In this document: positions 46,106-55,826 of the stretch, one piece after another
Layout: each line of letters starts with the position of its first letter
Position numbering within the stretch: position 1 is the stretch's first letter
From: Staphylococcus edaphicus
GTDB taxonomy: Bacteria; Bacillota; Bacilli; Staphylococcales; Staphylococcaceae
DNA: 64,000 nt
Reading direction: 5' to 3'
Assembly: GCF_002614725.1 (NCBI RefSeq)
Contig: NZ_MRZN01000003.1
Location: forward strand, 1 to 64,000
Notes under the pieces: generated by a model
Database searches by the model: none
The model's input: only the letters and a program-made list of their open reading frames with translations
What the model was told of the DNA's origin: nothing
Made by a program: the position numbers and the translations under genes

Positions 46106-48055
46106 TTATTCATTCATAGCTTCTGAAGTTTGAATTTCATCTTGAGTTAATTTTGGTTTCAATAAACCATAAATGATTGCTGCCACGATTGCACCGATGA
46201 TGATTGCTATAAGTGACTGTAATACATGACTAAAGTCAGTTCCTAAGATAACAATAATACCACCATGCGGCGCTTGAATTGATGAACCTAGGCCTAATGC
46301 AATTGCGCCTGCCAAACCTGAACCAACCATCATTGATGGAATCACTCTGATAGGATCTGCCGCCGCAAATGGTATCGCACCTTCTGTAATAAAGGACAAG
46401 CCCATGACGTAGTTTGGAACAATCGAACCTTTTTGTTCTTTCGTGAATTTTTTACGGAAGATTAACATTGCCGTTGCAATCGCAATCGGTGGTACCATAC
46501 CTCCAATCATCGCTGCTGTAATCGGCGCAGCATTTCCTTCTGTTAATGCTGCCACAGAGAATACATAAGCCGCTTTGTTAAATGGCCCACCCATATCGAT
46601 GGCCATCATAGCGCCTACAACGAGACCGAGCAACATAATATTTGTACCAGATAAACTTTGTAATCCGTTAAGCAAAGTGTTATTCAACCACGAAGCAGGC
46701 GGATTAACTACATATATCATTAATAAACCAGTAAATAATACAGACAGTACTGGATATATAAGTGTTGGTTTCAGACCTTCTAATGATTGTGGCATACCAC
46801 TCGTTAATTTCTTAATACCCAATGTTAAATAACCTGCTAAGAAACCTGCGATAATACCACCAATGAATCCAGAATCGCCAGTGCTTGCTAATAAACCACC
46901 AATTAAACCTGCTGCGAAACCTGGTTTATCTGCGATACTACGAGCAATATAACCAGCAAGTACAGGAATAATGAGCATAAAGGCACTCTTATTACCGATA
47001 TTCCATAATTGCTCAGCAAAGGCATTATGTTCTGCACTTTTCGGATCAAATGAATTTGGACCAAATAAGAACACGATTGCCATTAATATACCACCAGCAA
47101 TCACAAGCGGTAGCATATTAGAAACACCATTCATTAGGTGTTTATAAATCGTTTTTCCTACACCTTGTTTTTCATTACTTGCTGAGCCATTACTTCCAGT
47201 ATTCCCGCTTTTTGCTACAAACGGTTTGCGAGAAGTATCTTGAGCTAGATTGATTAATTCCTCAGGGCGTTTAATTCCGTCTGCAACCGGAACTTCTACC
47301 ACTTGCTTACCATTAAAACGATCTGTTTCAACATGAACATCGGCTGCCACAATGACACCTGTTGCATTTTTTATATCCTCGTCTGTGAGGTGATTTTTAA
47401 TACCACCTGAACCATTTGTTTCTACTTTTATCTTAACGTTCATCTTTTCAGCTTGTTTTTTTAAAGCATCTCGTGCCATGTACGTATGTGCAATACCAGT
47501 TGGGCACGCAGTCACAGCTAAGATATAAGGTTCATTTGATTCTGATGTTGAAACAGCAGTAGCTTGTTCCTGGTCTTCTGAAGCTTCCTCTTCAGTCGCT
47601 TCATCATCTGCTTTATCAATAATCTGCAGTACTTCTTCTGGCGAACTAGCATTTACTAATGCTTCTCTCACCTGTTCATCCATCAAAATACCAGATAATT
47701 TAGCTAAAGCATCTAAGTGTGTTTGAGCACCGCCTTCTGGTGCCGCAATCATGAAGAATAAATGTGCCGGTTGCATATCCAAACTTTGATAATCCACACC
47801 CGCTTTAGACTTACCAAAAGCGATTGCTGGTGTGGTAACGGCAGCTACTTTAGCATGAGGAATTGCTATACCTTCACCAATACCCGTTGTACTTTGTGAT
47901 TCACGATTATGAATAGCTTCTTTAAAACTTGTTAAATCATTCAATTTACCTGCTTTATCTAATTGGTTCACCAATTCATCGATGACACCATCTTTCTCTG
48001 TAGCTGATAAATCCATTGCAATGGTATCTTTTGTTAACAATTCAGTAATTCTCAT
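46106..48055 (-). CDS. fruA: PTS fructose-specific enzyme IIABC FruA
   Basis: Imports fructose and phosphorylates it to fructose-1-phosphate. IIA domain at about 1-145 with phospho-His in GIAIPHAK; IIB at about 170-265 with phospho-Cys in VTACPTGIAHTYMA; IIC membrane domain from about 295 to 640. A Glu/Ala/Ser-rich linker separates IIA and IIB. 649 residues. I choose the ATG at 48055 because GGGAGTG lies eight bases upstream; five codons earlier an ATG overlaps that site. It starts one base after the fruK stop. Confidence 0.95.
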   Translation of the reverse strand: MRITELLTKDTIAMDLSATEKDGVIDELVNQLDKAGKLNDLTSFKEAIHNRESQSTTGIGEGIAIPHAKVAAVTTPAIAFGKSKAGVDYQSLDMQPAHLFFMIAAPEGGAQTHLDALAKLSGILMDEQVREALVNASSPEEVLQIIDKADDEATEEEASEDQEQATAVSTSESNEPYILAVTACPTGIAHTYMARDALKKQAEKMNVKIKVETNGSGGIKNHLTDEDIKNATGVIVAADVHVETDRFNGKQVVEVPVADGIKRPEELINLAQDTSRKPFVAKSGNTGSNGSASNEKQGVGKTIYKHLMNGVSNMLPLVIAGGILMAIVFLFGPNSFDPKSAEHNAFAEQLWNIGNKSAFMLIIPVLAGYIARSIADKPGFAAGLIGGLLASTGDSGFIGGIIAGFLAGYLTLGIKKLTSGMPQSLEGLKPTLIYPVLSVLFTGLLMIYVVNPPASWLNNTLLNGLQSLSGTNIMLLGLVVGAMMAIDMGGPFNKAAYVFSVAALTEGNAAPITAAMIGGMVPPIAIATAMLIFRKKFTKEQKGSIVPNYVMGLSFITEGAIPFAAADPIRVIPSMMVGSGLAGAIALGLGSSIQAPHGGIIVILGTDFSHVLQSLIAIIIGAIVAAIIYGLLKPKLTQDEIQTSEAMNE

Positions 48056-48056
48056 A

Positions 48057-48980
48057 TTATTCACTCCCATCTAATGTCGTAATAACGACTTGTTTTTTAA
48101 TATCTTCAATCTTAGTTGCTGTTGCCAAATCATCGTTAAATGCCGTAGCTGTTCCAGCAGATACTGCTTGTTTAAACGCTTCTTTAATTGTCAGTCCTGA
48201 GTCAAGACCTGCAACCATTCCTGCAACAGTACTATCTCCAGAACCTACTGTATTAACTACGTGGCCATTAGGAACACTAGCTTTATAGCTATGTTGTTTA
48301 TCGACATAGACAGCACCCTCGCCACCTAACGAGATAATGACAGATTGCGCGCCTCTGTTTAATATTTCACGACCATAAGTTATAACATCTTGGTCTGTTT
48401 CAATCGTTGTATTAAACATTATTTCCAATTCATCTTTATTAGGTTTAATAAATAATGGTCGATAGCTTAAGACGGGTTCAACCAAGTCTTTCTCTGCATC
48501 AACAACTAACGCCGCCCCGGTTGTGTTCGTGATTTTTGCAATTTGTTCATAAGCATTATTTGGAATACTTTTTGGAATACTTCCAGCAACAATAACCGTA
48601 TCTGCTTGGGTCGTTTTCTTGATTTGTGTTAAGAGTGTTTCAAATTGGTCGTCTGTTATTTGTGGTCCCGGTGCATTGATTTCTGTTTCTTTACCTGTTT
48701 TCAATTTGACATTAATTCTTGTATCTTCATCAACTTGAACAAAGTTCGTACATATATCTGCTTTAGTTAATGTTTCTGCGATAAATTGACCAGGAAACCC
48801 ACCTGCAAAACCTAGTGCTGTAGATGGTACATCTAATGTTTTAAGCACTCTTGATACGTTGATGCCTTTGCCACCTGCAAACTTATGCGTTTCCGTGGCG
48901 CGATTTAACCCATTAAGTTCAAAATCATTTGTAAACATAATGTAGTCAATAGAAGGATTTAAAGTTACCGTATATATCAT
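48057..48980 (-). CDS. fruK: 1-phosphofructokinase FruK
   Basis: Phosphorylates fructose-1-phosphate to fructose-1,6-bisphosphate. PfkB family: LNPSIDYIM at the start, FAGGKGINVSRVL at about 33-45, and the catalytic GSGDSTVAGMVAG near 247-259 with Asp as the base. 307 residues. Middle gene of fruRKA; it overlaps fruR by four bases and ends one base before fruA. Confidence 0.95.
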   Translation of the reverse strand: MIYTVTLNPSIDYIMFTNDFELNGLNRATETHKFAGGKGINVSRVLKTLDVPSTALGFAGGFPGQFIAETLTKADICTNFVQVDEDTRINVKLKTGKETEINAPGPQITDDQFETLLTQIKKTTQADTVIVAGSIPKSIPNNAYEQIAKITNTTGAALVVDAEKDLVEPVLSYRPLFIKPNKDELEIMFNTTIETDQDVITYGREILNRGAQSVIISLGGEGAVYVDKQHSYKASVPNGHVVNTVGSGDSTVAGMVAGLDSGLTIKEAFKQAVSAGTATAFNDDLATATKIEDIKKQVVITTLDGSE

Positions 48981-49735
48981 AATGTTCCTCCAATAAAATT
49001 ATATTGACCCGCAAACAGGTGAAAGTCTTTACTTGCTTGTGCCTTTTTGGAAGTGATGACTGAAACGCCTTCTTCTAAAGGTACATGTGCAAAATAAACT
49101 TTTTCGTATTTATCATGGTCTATTAATACATAAACTTGTGTGCCTAATTGCATGGCATGATGTTTAATAATCGCTTCTTGTTCATCAGGCGTCGTCAAAC
49201 CATATTTCAAATCGATGCCATTCATACCTAAAAAGACTTTATCAAATCGATATCGACTCAATGTCTCTAAAGCGCTCGCACCAATCGTTGCAAATGTAGT
49301 CGATTTGACTTCACCACCAATAATCAGTGTTCTGAATCCATGCTTCAACAGTTCTTCAACATGTGTTAAACCATTTGTCACCACTATGATGTCATTGGCT
49401 TTGATGTAAGGAATCATTTCTAATGTTGTTGAACCCGCATCTAAAAACACACAATCTCGATCTTCAATTTGGCTCGCTGCAATTCTACCAATTTCTTGTT
49501 TTTCTCTTAAATTGGTGCTTCTTTTATCTGCCAAATTAGGTTCTAAAACAGATGATTGGTTTAGCGTTGCACCTCCATGCACCCTTTTGAGTTTTCCAAA
49601 TTTTTGCAATTTTGATAAATCACGACGAATCGTTGATGCACTACAACCTGTGCGATCAATTAATTCTTGTAATGTTAAAAAGTCTTGTTTTGACAATTCG
49701 GTCAAAATTAGTTCATGGCGTTTTTCCGTTATCAT
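48977..49735 (-). CDS. fruR: DeoR-family repressor of the fructose operon FruR
   Basis: Transcription regulator that senses a sugar phosphate, expected to be fructose-1-phosphate. The helix-turn-helix at about 18-42 reads LQELIDRTGCSASTIRRDLSKL. The ligand domain (about 75-235) has the DAGSTTLEM and GMNGID motifs of the family. 252 residues. First gene of fruRKA and probably self-repressing; candidate operator repeats and a cre site lie directly upstream. Confidence 0.93.
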   Translation of the reverse strand: MITEKRHELILTELSKQDFLTLQELIDRTGCSASTIRRDLSKLQKFGKLKRVHGGATLNQSSVLEPNLADKRSTNLREKQEIGRIAASQIEDRDCVFLDAGSTTLEMIPYIKANDIIVVTNGLTHVEELLKHGFRTLIIGGEVKSTTFATIGASALETLSRYRFDKVFLGMNGIDLKYGLTTPDEQEAIIKHHAMQLGTQVYVLIDHDKYEKVYFAHVPLEEGVSVITSKKAQASKDFHLFAGQYNFIGGTL

Positions 49736-49757
49736 CGCTTCACCTCATCTCAATGTC

Positions 49758-49786
49758 ATTATAATGTTTCCGCTTTCTTATTTCAA
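49758..49786 (-). promoter_or_regulatory. SigA promoter of fruRKA
   Basis: TTGAAA (49786-49781) and TATAAT (49763-49758) on the minus strand are 17 bases apart. The fruR start is 23 bases after the -10 box. Confidence 0.85.
49764..49779 (-). promoter_or_regulatory. cre site in the fruRKA promoter spacer
   Basis: AAGAAAGCGGAAACAT matches the CcpA cre consensus WTGNNARCGNWWWCAW at 15 of 16 positions. It fills the spacer between -35 and -10, so CcpA binding would block RNA polymerase when glucose is present. Confidence 0.75.
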
Positions 49787-49797
49787 TCATAATTTAC

Positions 49798-49815
49798 CAA
49801 AAACAATCAAAAACA
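49798..49815. promoter_or_regulatory. Candidate FruR operator direct repeats
   Basis: CAAAAACA occurs at 49798-49805 and again at 49808-49815, exactly ten bases apart, just upstream of the -35 box. Direct repeats on one helix face suit a DeoR-family repressor. Confidence 0.4.
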
Positions 49816-49916
49816 GTCATTTTATTCTTAAAATTTCAATGATTTGCCACTTTTTTCATCACAAATATAGTCACTTGCAAACATTACTGTTAATTTGCTT
49901 AAATTAGTTAAAAATA

Positions 49917-49957
49917 AAGAACAGAAACCCCTATCTAAACACTAGGTTTCTGTCCTT
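49917..49957 (-). terminator. Terminator of ybaK
   Basis: ACAGAAACCTAG pairs with (C)AGGGGTTTCTGT on the minus strand, and CTTTATTTTT follows. Confidence 0.8.
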
Positions 49958-49969
49958 CATTTGCATTCT

Positions 49970-50449
49970 TTATTCATGTATGACTTGTATGACTTGTGCG
50001 TTCGTTACACCGATTAAATCTGTTGTATTTAGTTTAATTTGTGTTCCACGTTCACCACCACTGACATAAATCGTATCGATATCCTTTGCTTGTTGATCAA
50101 TAACAGTTGGAAAGTGCCGTTTCATGCCAATAGGTGAACAACCACCCCTAATATATCCTGTGACTTGCTTTAAGTCGCCAAGTGGCATTAAATGTAATTT
50201 CTTTTCCCCAACTGCTTGGGCTGCTGCTTTCATATCTAAAGATTCCCGAACTGGAACAACAAATACGAAATGATCATGCTTTGTATTTTCAAGTACAAGT
50301 GTTTTATATACTTCATTAGCATCCACGCCGACTTTTGCCGCTACACTTTCCCCATCCATATGTTCATCTGAAACTTCATATGTATTTACTTCATATGGTA
50401 TCGCACTGCGGTCAAGCATTCTCATCGCATTGGTTTTCTTTCTCTTCAT
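49970..50449 (-). CDS. ybaK: Cys-tRNA(Pro) deacylase YbaK-like
   Basis: Hydrolyses mischarged Cys-tRNA(Pro) or Cys-tRNA(Cys). The YbaK/ProX-type INS domain has VYKTLVLEN, VVPVRESLDMKAAAQAVGEKK with the catalytic Lys region, and RGGCSPIGMKR. About 159 residues. I choose the ATG at 50449 with GGGGTG six bases upstream, seven codons inside the longest frame. It follows galU by 80 bases and may share its transcript. Confidence 0.9.
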   Translation of the reverse strand: MKRKKTNAMRMLDRSAIPYEVNTYEVSDEHMDGESVAAKVGVDANEVYKTLVLENTKHDHFVFVVPVRESLDMKAAAQAVGEKKLHLMPLGDLKQVTGYIRGGCSPIGMKRHFPTVIDQQAKDIDTIYVSGGERGTQIKLNTTDLIGVTNAQVIQVIHE

Positions 50450-50530
50450 TCTAATCACCCCATATGACATTTCTAATGCTGTTTATTCTAATAGGTCGTT
50501 TAAGCCACTGTCTATTATGTTCGTTATAGA

Positions 50531-51409
50531 TTAGTTCAATTTTAGATTTTTTATAAAATCGACTAGATCATCATGCATTGTTTCATCTTTTAATGCATAT
50601 TCTATCGTCGTTTTAACAAAGCCTAATTTTTCACCGACATCAAATCGATCACCTTCAAAGTCATATGCATAAACTTGATCTTCTCTATTCAAGCGTTCAA
50701 TAGCATCTGTAAGTTGAATCTCTCCACCTGCGCCTTCACCTTGTGTTGCCAGATAATCAAATATATCAGCTGTTAAAACATAACGCCCCATAATTGCTAA
50801 ATTAGAAGGTGCCGTCCCTTGTTTAGGTTTTTCAACAAATTGCTTAACTTCATATTTTCTACCAAATCTCTGTAATGGATCAATAATGCCATATCGATGC
50901 GTATGTGCTTCTTCTACTTCTTGAACACCAATGACCGATTTTCCTGTTTCATCATATGCTTCCATAAGCTGTTTAATCGCTGGATTATCTGACTCTACAA
51001 TATCATCACCTAATAACACAGCAAATGGTTCATCTCCGATAAATTGTCTTGCTGAATAAATAGCGTGACCCAGACCTTTTTGTTCTTTTTGTCGAACATA
51101 AAAGATATTCGCAAGTTCTGTAGAGTATTTAACTTTCTCTAATAATTCTGTCTTTCCTTTATCTTGAAGTATCATTTCTAATTCTTTTTGATTATCAAAA
51201 TGGTCTTCGATGGCTCGCTTGTGCTTACCTGTAACAATGATAATATCTTCAATACCTGCGCGTGCTGCTTCTTCTACTATGTATTGAATCGTAGGTTTAT
51301 CTAAAATTGGCAACATTTCTTTAGGCATTGCTTTCGTAGCTGGTAAAAAGCGAGTCCCCAATCCAGCTGCTGGTATGATTGCTTTCTTTATTTTTCTCAA
51401 AACATTCAT
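50531..51409 (-). CDS. galU: UTP-glucose-1-phosphate uridylyltransferase
   Basis: Makes UDP-glucose for glycolipid anchors of lipoteichoic acid and other glycans; also named gtaB. The nucleotide-binding [21 protein letters not shown] is at about 12-32, and [22 protein letters not shown] follows. About 292 residues. The ATG at 51409 has AAAGGATGA upstream. In S. aureus the galU/gtaB gene lies elsewhere in the chromosome as far as I remember, so its place here is a difference. UDP-glucose links it to LtaS function. Confidence 0.93.
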   Translation of the reverse strand: MNVLRKIKKAIIPAAGLGTRFLPATKAMPKEMLPILDKPTIQYIVEEAARAGIEDIIIVTGKHKRAIEDHFDNQKELEMILQDKGKTELLEKVKYSTELANIFYVRQKEQKGLGHAIYSARQFIGDEPFAVLLGDDIVESDNPAIKQLMEAYDETGKSVIGVQEVEEAHTHRYGIIDPLQRFGRKYEVKQFVEKPKQGTAPSNLAIMGRYVLTADIFDYLATQGEGAGGEIQLTDAIERLNREDQVYAYDFEGDRFDVGEKLGFVKTTIEYALKDETMHDDLVDFIKNLKLN

Positions 51410-51525
51410 CCTTTCCCTATAAACATTATTCGCTACTTCAAAAAATAAACTCTCCAATTTATTTTTTATTTATTACTATCATCATAACATTGATATGTCC
51501 TACTTTATACTTATTTCCTTAACAT

Positions 51526-51575
51526 AAAAAAGTGAGCCATCCATAAATTGAACTGAATTTATGAGGCTCACTTTT
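51526..51575 (-). terminator. Terminator between the anchored protein gene and galU
   Basis: AAAGTGAGCC and GGCTCACTTT pair, with an inner CATAAATT/AATTTATG stem. TTTTTTATG follows on the minus strand, 3 bases after the stop of the upstream gene. Confidence 0.9.
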
Positions 51576-51577
51576 AT

Positions 51578-52318
51578 TTAATTTAATGATGGTTGTTGAA
51601 TTACATCCCCAGATTTACTTACAACAACTTTATAATCTCTTTGTGTTTTATAATCTTGAAAGCTATAAAACATACCATCCTTAGATTCTTTAACTTTTTT
51701 CAACACTACACTTTTTCCTAATTCGTCTACTGCATGTTTTTGTGCAATAACTTCAGATTCTTGGGGAGAAATACGCTCATGTTGAGATGGCTGTTCATCG
51801 TTAGCTACATAAGATTTATCAAATATACTCGTTTGATTTTCCTCATTCACAGTTACTCTGTAAAACGTATTTGGCTTTTCTTTATTTTCAAATGTAAAAA
51901 TATAATAATATACACCTTGGCAAGTGCTATCGATGCCGTAATCATTGTATTGATTTGAAGCGTGGTTGTCTTTGTTCACAAGTCTTTGTGCCTTAGCTAG
52001 TGCTTTAGAAAATTGTGGTAAATTCGCTTGTCCAGTATCTTTCATATTTAAATCGTGTGTCGTTAATTTAGCGATAGGTTCATGGTTCGTTCCATTGTAT
52101 GGCGCTTCATATTTGTCTTCTTTAATTGCTGCTTTAATTGAATTCTTATCTTTCTGCTCCACTTTATCCTTTGCTTCAGCACTTGATTCACCAACCGAAA
52201 AACTAGAAATCGTTTCATGCACTTTTGCAAGTGCCTGTTGGTTCGTAGCTATAAATAAAAGAAACACAAAGCAGCAAGCAAGAAAGAACGCCATCATGGT
52301 TAACATTAAATTTTTCAA
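51578..52318 (-). CDS. Membrane-anchored or secreted protein of unknown function
   Basis: 246 residues. A hydrophobic stretch at about 5-25 (MLTMMAFFLACCFVFLLFIA) is followed by a charged Lys/Glu/Ser-rich linker and an outer domain with TCQGVYYYIFTFENKEKPNTF and MFYSFQDYKTQRDYKVVVS. The C-terminal repeats of this kind remind me of PepSY-like or YpmB-like domains, but I cannot confirm it. I choose TTG at 52318 because AAGGGG lies six bases upstream; ATG at 52324 touches that site. In S. aureus a similar gene lies near norA. Confidence 0.65.
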   Translation of the reverse strand: MKNLMLTMMAFFLACCFVFLLFIATNQQALAKVHETISSFSVGESSAEAKDKVEQKDKNSIKAAIKEDKYEAPYNGTNHEPIAKLTTHDLNMKDTGQANLPQFSKALAKAQRLVNKDNHASNQYNDYGIDSTCQGVYYYIFTFENKEKPNTFYRVTVNEENQTSIFDKSYVANDEQPSQHERISPQESEVIAQKHAVDELGKSVVLKKVKESKDGMFYSFQDYKTQRDYKVVVSKSGDVIQQPSLN

Positions 52319-52571
52319 GTTCATCCCCTTACTTACATTTATTACATTTCTTATCATGTTAGCATAGATTATTCTGAAAGCACTTAAATAGAACACAACT
52401 TAAAATAAATGTAATATTTGTCACATAATTATTACGTAAGTCCGGGTTATTTAATACAAGCGACATATTCCTATAGCTTTAATCGTATTTATCTTGCACA
52501 AACTATTTCAATGTATGTAGCACGATTTGTATTTTTAAGTTCACTGCATATCATAATAATTTCCAACTTAA

Positions 52572-52619
52572 AAACCCCTTCAACAAGCTCACTCATGCGT
52601 GTCTTTGATGAAGGGGATA
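52572..52619 (-). terminator. Terminator of norA
   Basis: CCCCTTCAACAAG pairs imperfectly with CTTTGATGAAGGGG; the minus strand continues with TTTTTAAG. Confidence 0.8.
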
Positions 52620-52633
52620 TGAAGTTTGTGCTT

Positions 52634-53794
52634 TTAGCGATGACTCATGCGTGATCTAATCAATTTCTCGATAAATATGACGAACATACCAAGTATCATC
52701 ACTAATACTGACATATATAGCGGGAATTCAAAATTAATATCGTATAATGTGCCTGCCACAAGCGGCCCAATGAAATTCCCCATACTTGTAAATGTAGAAT
52801 TTAACCCACCGGCGAAACCTTGTCGATTACCTGCAATGTTTGAAAAATAATTAGTAATCGCTGGACGAATCATATCAAATCCAATAAATACGATAAAACT
52901 AATAACCATAATTGACCAGTAATGGTGCACAAATGTTAACGCCAATAAAACAATAGCAGAGTATAATAACGCATAAGTAATAAAAGTTAACTCCTTAAAA
53001 TGCTTCATGAACTTATCGAAGAAGAAAACCTGGAATACAGCACCCAATATTCCTCCACCAGTAATCGCAAATGAAATATCTAAAGGTGAATAATGTGCTT
53101 TATCAGCCGTATATAATGGGAATAACGTTTCAAAAGCTGATAGTCCAAAAGCAAGTACAAGCGTCAAGATAATTGGCGTAAGAAATACCTTCCAATCAAT
53201 TTTTGACAATAATTCAGGTTGATATTTGGCAAAACCATCTTGCGTGCTGTTCTTTGGATTTTTTATTAATGTAATTGATAATATTAATGCAACACATCCA
53301 CTAAAACCAGCCACATAAAACGGTAGCCTATGAGAAAATTCCGCTAAAAATCCCCCAAGGCCAGGACCTAAGATAAATCCGGAATTAATAATCGCTGACA
53401 TATATCCAAAATTTTTGGCTTTATCTCTTCCTTCAGAAATATCTGCAATCATACCCGTTACGCCTGGCATTACCATACCGGCACTAAAACCGCCTAGTAT
53501 TCTGGAAATAACTAGAAGTGAGAACGTATGACTTGCAGCGAATAAGAACTCTGAAACAGCAAACAGCCCGAGACCGATACAAATAATTAATTTCTTACCT
53601 AATTTATCTGCAAGTGTACCACCAAACGGCGATATAATCATTTGAGCTAAAGCAAAAACGGCAACAAGTACGCCTAAGTCGCTCCCCTTTAAGCCCAAGT
53701 CTTTTAAATAAACCGGTAGCACCGGAACTACTAAACCAATACCTAAAAAGACAAGAAAAATATTAAAATATAATATATAAAACTGCTTATTCAC
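52634..53794 (-). CDS. norA: MFS multidrug efflux pump NorA
   Basis: Proton-driven exporter of fluoroquinolones, dyes and quaternary ammonium compounds. About 386 residues with twelve membrane segments. Motif A GGTLADKLGKK and antiporter motif C GFILGPGLGGFLAEF are present, and the protein is very similar to S. aureus NorA from the first residue. I choose GTG at 53794 with GGAGTG eight bases upstream. Earlier ATGs would add residues absent from NorA. In S. aureus MgrA controls this gene; mgrA is 6 kb away here. Confidence 0.93.
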   Translation of the reverse strand: MNKQFYILYFNIFLVFLGIGLVVPVLPVYLKDLGLKGSDLGVLVAVFALAQMIISPFGGTLADKLGKKLIICIGLGLFAVSEFLFAASHTFSLLVISRILGGFSAGMVMPGVTGMIADISEGRDKAKNFGYMSAIINSGFILGPGLGGFLAEFSHRLPFYVAGFSGCVALILSITLIKNPKNSTQDGFAKYQPELLSKIDWKVFLTPIILTLVLAFGLSAFETLFPLYTADKAHYSPLDISFAITGGGILGAVFQVFFFDKFMKHFKELTFITYALLYSAIVLLALTFVHHYWSIMVISFIVFIGFDMIRPAITNYFSNIAGNRQGFAGGLNSTFTSMGNFIGPLVAGTLYDINFEFPLYMSVLVMILGMFVIFIEKLIRSRMSHR

Positions 53795-53993
53795 GTTTCT
53801 CACTCCATTCTTTTTAAAATACATATACATCGTTAGCCACTTAACGTAGCGCTAAAACCCTAATATTAGAACATTTTATAACAGTTCTGTAGCAAATGAC
53901 AATAAAAAATTCTATTTACAAACACTATTATACAAGTCTTGAAAAGAACTTGTATAATAGTCATGTAATCAATTTTCAGAATGGGGGCTTCAT

Positions 53994-54413
53994 ATGATTT
54001 ATCAAGAAGATGGTAAAACAATTGTTTTAGTATTGGAACAAGGCGAAGATATAGTAGAGGCTGTTACTGACATCGCCAGAGAACAAGATGGTAAATTCGG
54101 TACAGTGAGCGGTATTGGAGCTTGCTCAAGTGCAGAGCTGAACTTTTATAATCTTGAAACGAAAACGTATGAGAAAAAATTAATTGATGAACCCTTAGAA
54201 TTAATCGGTTTACTAGGCAATATTTCTCATATTGATGCACAGCCATTTGCACATTTACATGCAACATTTGGTACAAATCAATATGAAACGTTGAGCGGTC
54301 ATTTAACAAAAGCAATTGTGTCTGCAACTGCCGAAATTGTCATTACAATGACCAACCTCGATATTAATCGTAAACACAATGAAGACATTGGTTTGAACCT
54401 GCTAGACTTATAA
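53994..54413 (+). CDS. PPC (DUF296) domain protein
   Basis: 139 residues. The domain is found in plant AT-hook proteins and in stand-alone bacterial forms. GEDIVEAVTDIAREQDGKFGTVSGIGACSSAELNFYN and the metal-like His motif FAHLHATFG fit it. The bacterial function is unknown. GGGGGC lies upstream of the ATG. Divergent from norA and followed by its own terminator. Confidence 0.85.
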   Translation: MIYQEDGKTIVLVLEQGEDIVEAVTDIAREQDGKFGTVSGIGACSSAELNFYNLETKTYEKKLIDEPLELIGLLGNISHIDAQPFAHLHATFGTNQYETLSGHLTKAIVSATAEIVITMTNLDINRKHNEDIGLNLLDL

Positions 54414-54445
54414 ATACGTATGCACTATTATTAAACTTTTATATT

Positions 54446-54479
54446 CAGACTAGGACATTAAATACATGACCTAGTCTGA
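54446..54479 (+). terminator. Terminator of the PPC-domain gene
   Basis: CAGACTAGG.CAT pairs with ATG.CCTAGTCTG, and ATTTTAT follows. Confidence 0.85.
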
Positions 54480-54886
54480 TTTTATATTTGGTTAGTTGAC
54501 TAAACTGAAAAGTGGTTTGTATTCAGTTTAAAGAAGACTACTTAATTCATAAAGATGTATTTTCCTTATATAGGTGCTTCCGACCGTTAAATGAATAATT
54601 CATAAAGATGTGTTATATTTCGAAGATTAAATAATACGCCTTCCTATTACTATTCAATCATTTAATCACTAGTTTATATTTAACAAGCTAATTAGTATTT
54701 TCATTGAAATTTATTTTTAAAAAATGTATCATTTAATCTTGTATTTCAACAAATGCGTATTAATAATAGTGCTCTTTGTTTATTCGATCAAAGGAACGAT
54801 GTTATTTCATTTATTTGAATCGTATAGCGTTAAAAAACACTTGAGTAATAACGAAATACTACAACAGAAAGGAAGTAGGTGTATTT
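54480..54886. other. Intergenic region with a 15-base direct repeat
   Basis: AATTCATAAAGATGT occurs at 54544-54558 and again at 54597-54611, 53 bases apart. A 61-codon frame (54724-54909) overlapping the next gene lacks a convincing start. The rest is AT-rich without features I recognise. Confidence 0.55.
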
Positions 54887-55504
54887 ATGAGGGGTCGCTA
54901 TATTGCTAGAACCGTGTTTCTTATTTTAATAATTATTTCTATATTTTTTAATAATTATTACCCATTTATGACTTTAAATCTATTTCTAGCATATGTGCCA
55001 TTTGAACTATGCTTACTTTTAAATTTATTTAAACCTAAATCTATATATGAATGGCCACTCTTTATCATATTCGCCCTTATTTTTGTATTCATGGTGCCCA
55101 ATACTTTGTATATGGTTACAGATTTAATTCATTTAAATCAATTTAGATTTAACTTTTATCAAGGGTTATTAATAACAGAATGGGCTTATTTCACATTTTT
55201 AGTTATTGCTGTATTACTTGCTTTATATCTATTAATTTTAATGTTTTTAGAAATAGAGCATTTCACACATCGTATGTGGTTAAATAGACTTATTATTGTA
55301 GCGATGATGTTCCTTAACGGACTAGGTATTTTCATTGGCCGCTTCTTGCGTTTACATTCAGTTTATCTTATTAATGAGCCGCTTCGCATTTTCAACGAAG
55401 TAACATCAAGCTTGAAATTCGACACTTTATGCTTCGTGTTATTACTCGTAGCATTGCAAGTCATCATATTTGCATTTGCGAAAGGAGTGCGTAGCATAAA
55501 ATGA
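54887..55504 (+). CDS. DUF1361 membrane protein
   Basis: 205 residues with about six membrane segments. The pattern NYYPFMTLNLFLAYVPFELCLL, then WPLFIIFALIFVFMVPNTLYMVTDLIHL and FIGRFLRLHSV matches the DUF1361 family, which has no known function. AGGAAGTAGGTG precedes the ATG. Its stop overlaps the next start (ATGA), so they are translationally coupled. Confidence 0.85.
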   Translation: MRGRYIARTVFLILIIISIFFNNYYPFMTLNLFLAYVPFELCLLLNLFKPKSIYEWPLFIIFALIFVFMVPNTLYMVTDLIHLNQFRFNFYQGLLITEWAYFTFLVIAVLLALYLLILMFLEIEHFTHRMWLNRLIIVAMMFLNGLGIFIGRFLRLHSVYLINEPLRIFNEVTSSLKFDTLCFVLLLVALQVIIFAFAKGVRSIK

Positions 55505-55776
55505 CTTTCAATATAATCATCTTAATCATTATTCTGATTTTATTACAATTAATCATCGGGCATCTATTACATGATGTAGGGTTCTCTTATACGCACAGCA
55601 TTATCTTGATGTGCTTCCCATTAGGCATTGGTTTATTTTATCTACAATTATTTTATTATGAACGTCGTTTTCCAAATTGGAATGTGCCCCTCCATGTTAA
55701 AGTAAGACTAAAATATATGTATATATTGACCTTTATTGAATATGTCGCGCTTTATATTTGTATATTTAGAATGTAG
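55501..55776 (+). CDS. Small membrane protein downstream of the DUF1361 gene
   Basis: 91 residues with three hydrophobic segments (about 3-20, 30-48, 72-90). I do not recognise a family. Its ATG overlaps the stop of the DUF1361 gene by four bases, and a GGAG-containing ribosome site lies inside that gene, so a joint function is likely. Confidence 0.75.
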   Translation: MTFNIIILIIILILLQLIIGHLLHDVGFSYTHSIILMCFPLGIGLFYLQLFYYERRFPNWNVPLHVKVRLKYMYILTFIEYVALYICIFRM

Positions 55777-55826
55777 GCCACTAACGATTAAGCTTAAACA
55801 CAGTTGAATAAACTTTTGAATATATA

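Noticed and set aside
54724-54909. 61-residue frame before DUF1361
   Set aside because: It overlaps the DUF1361 start and its ribosome site in another frame and lacks its own site.
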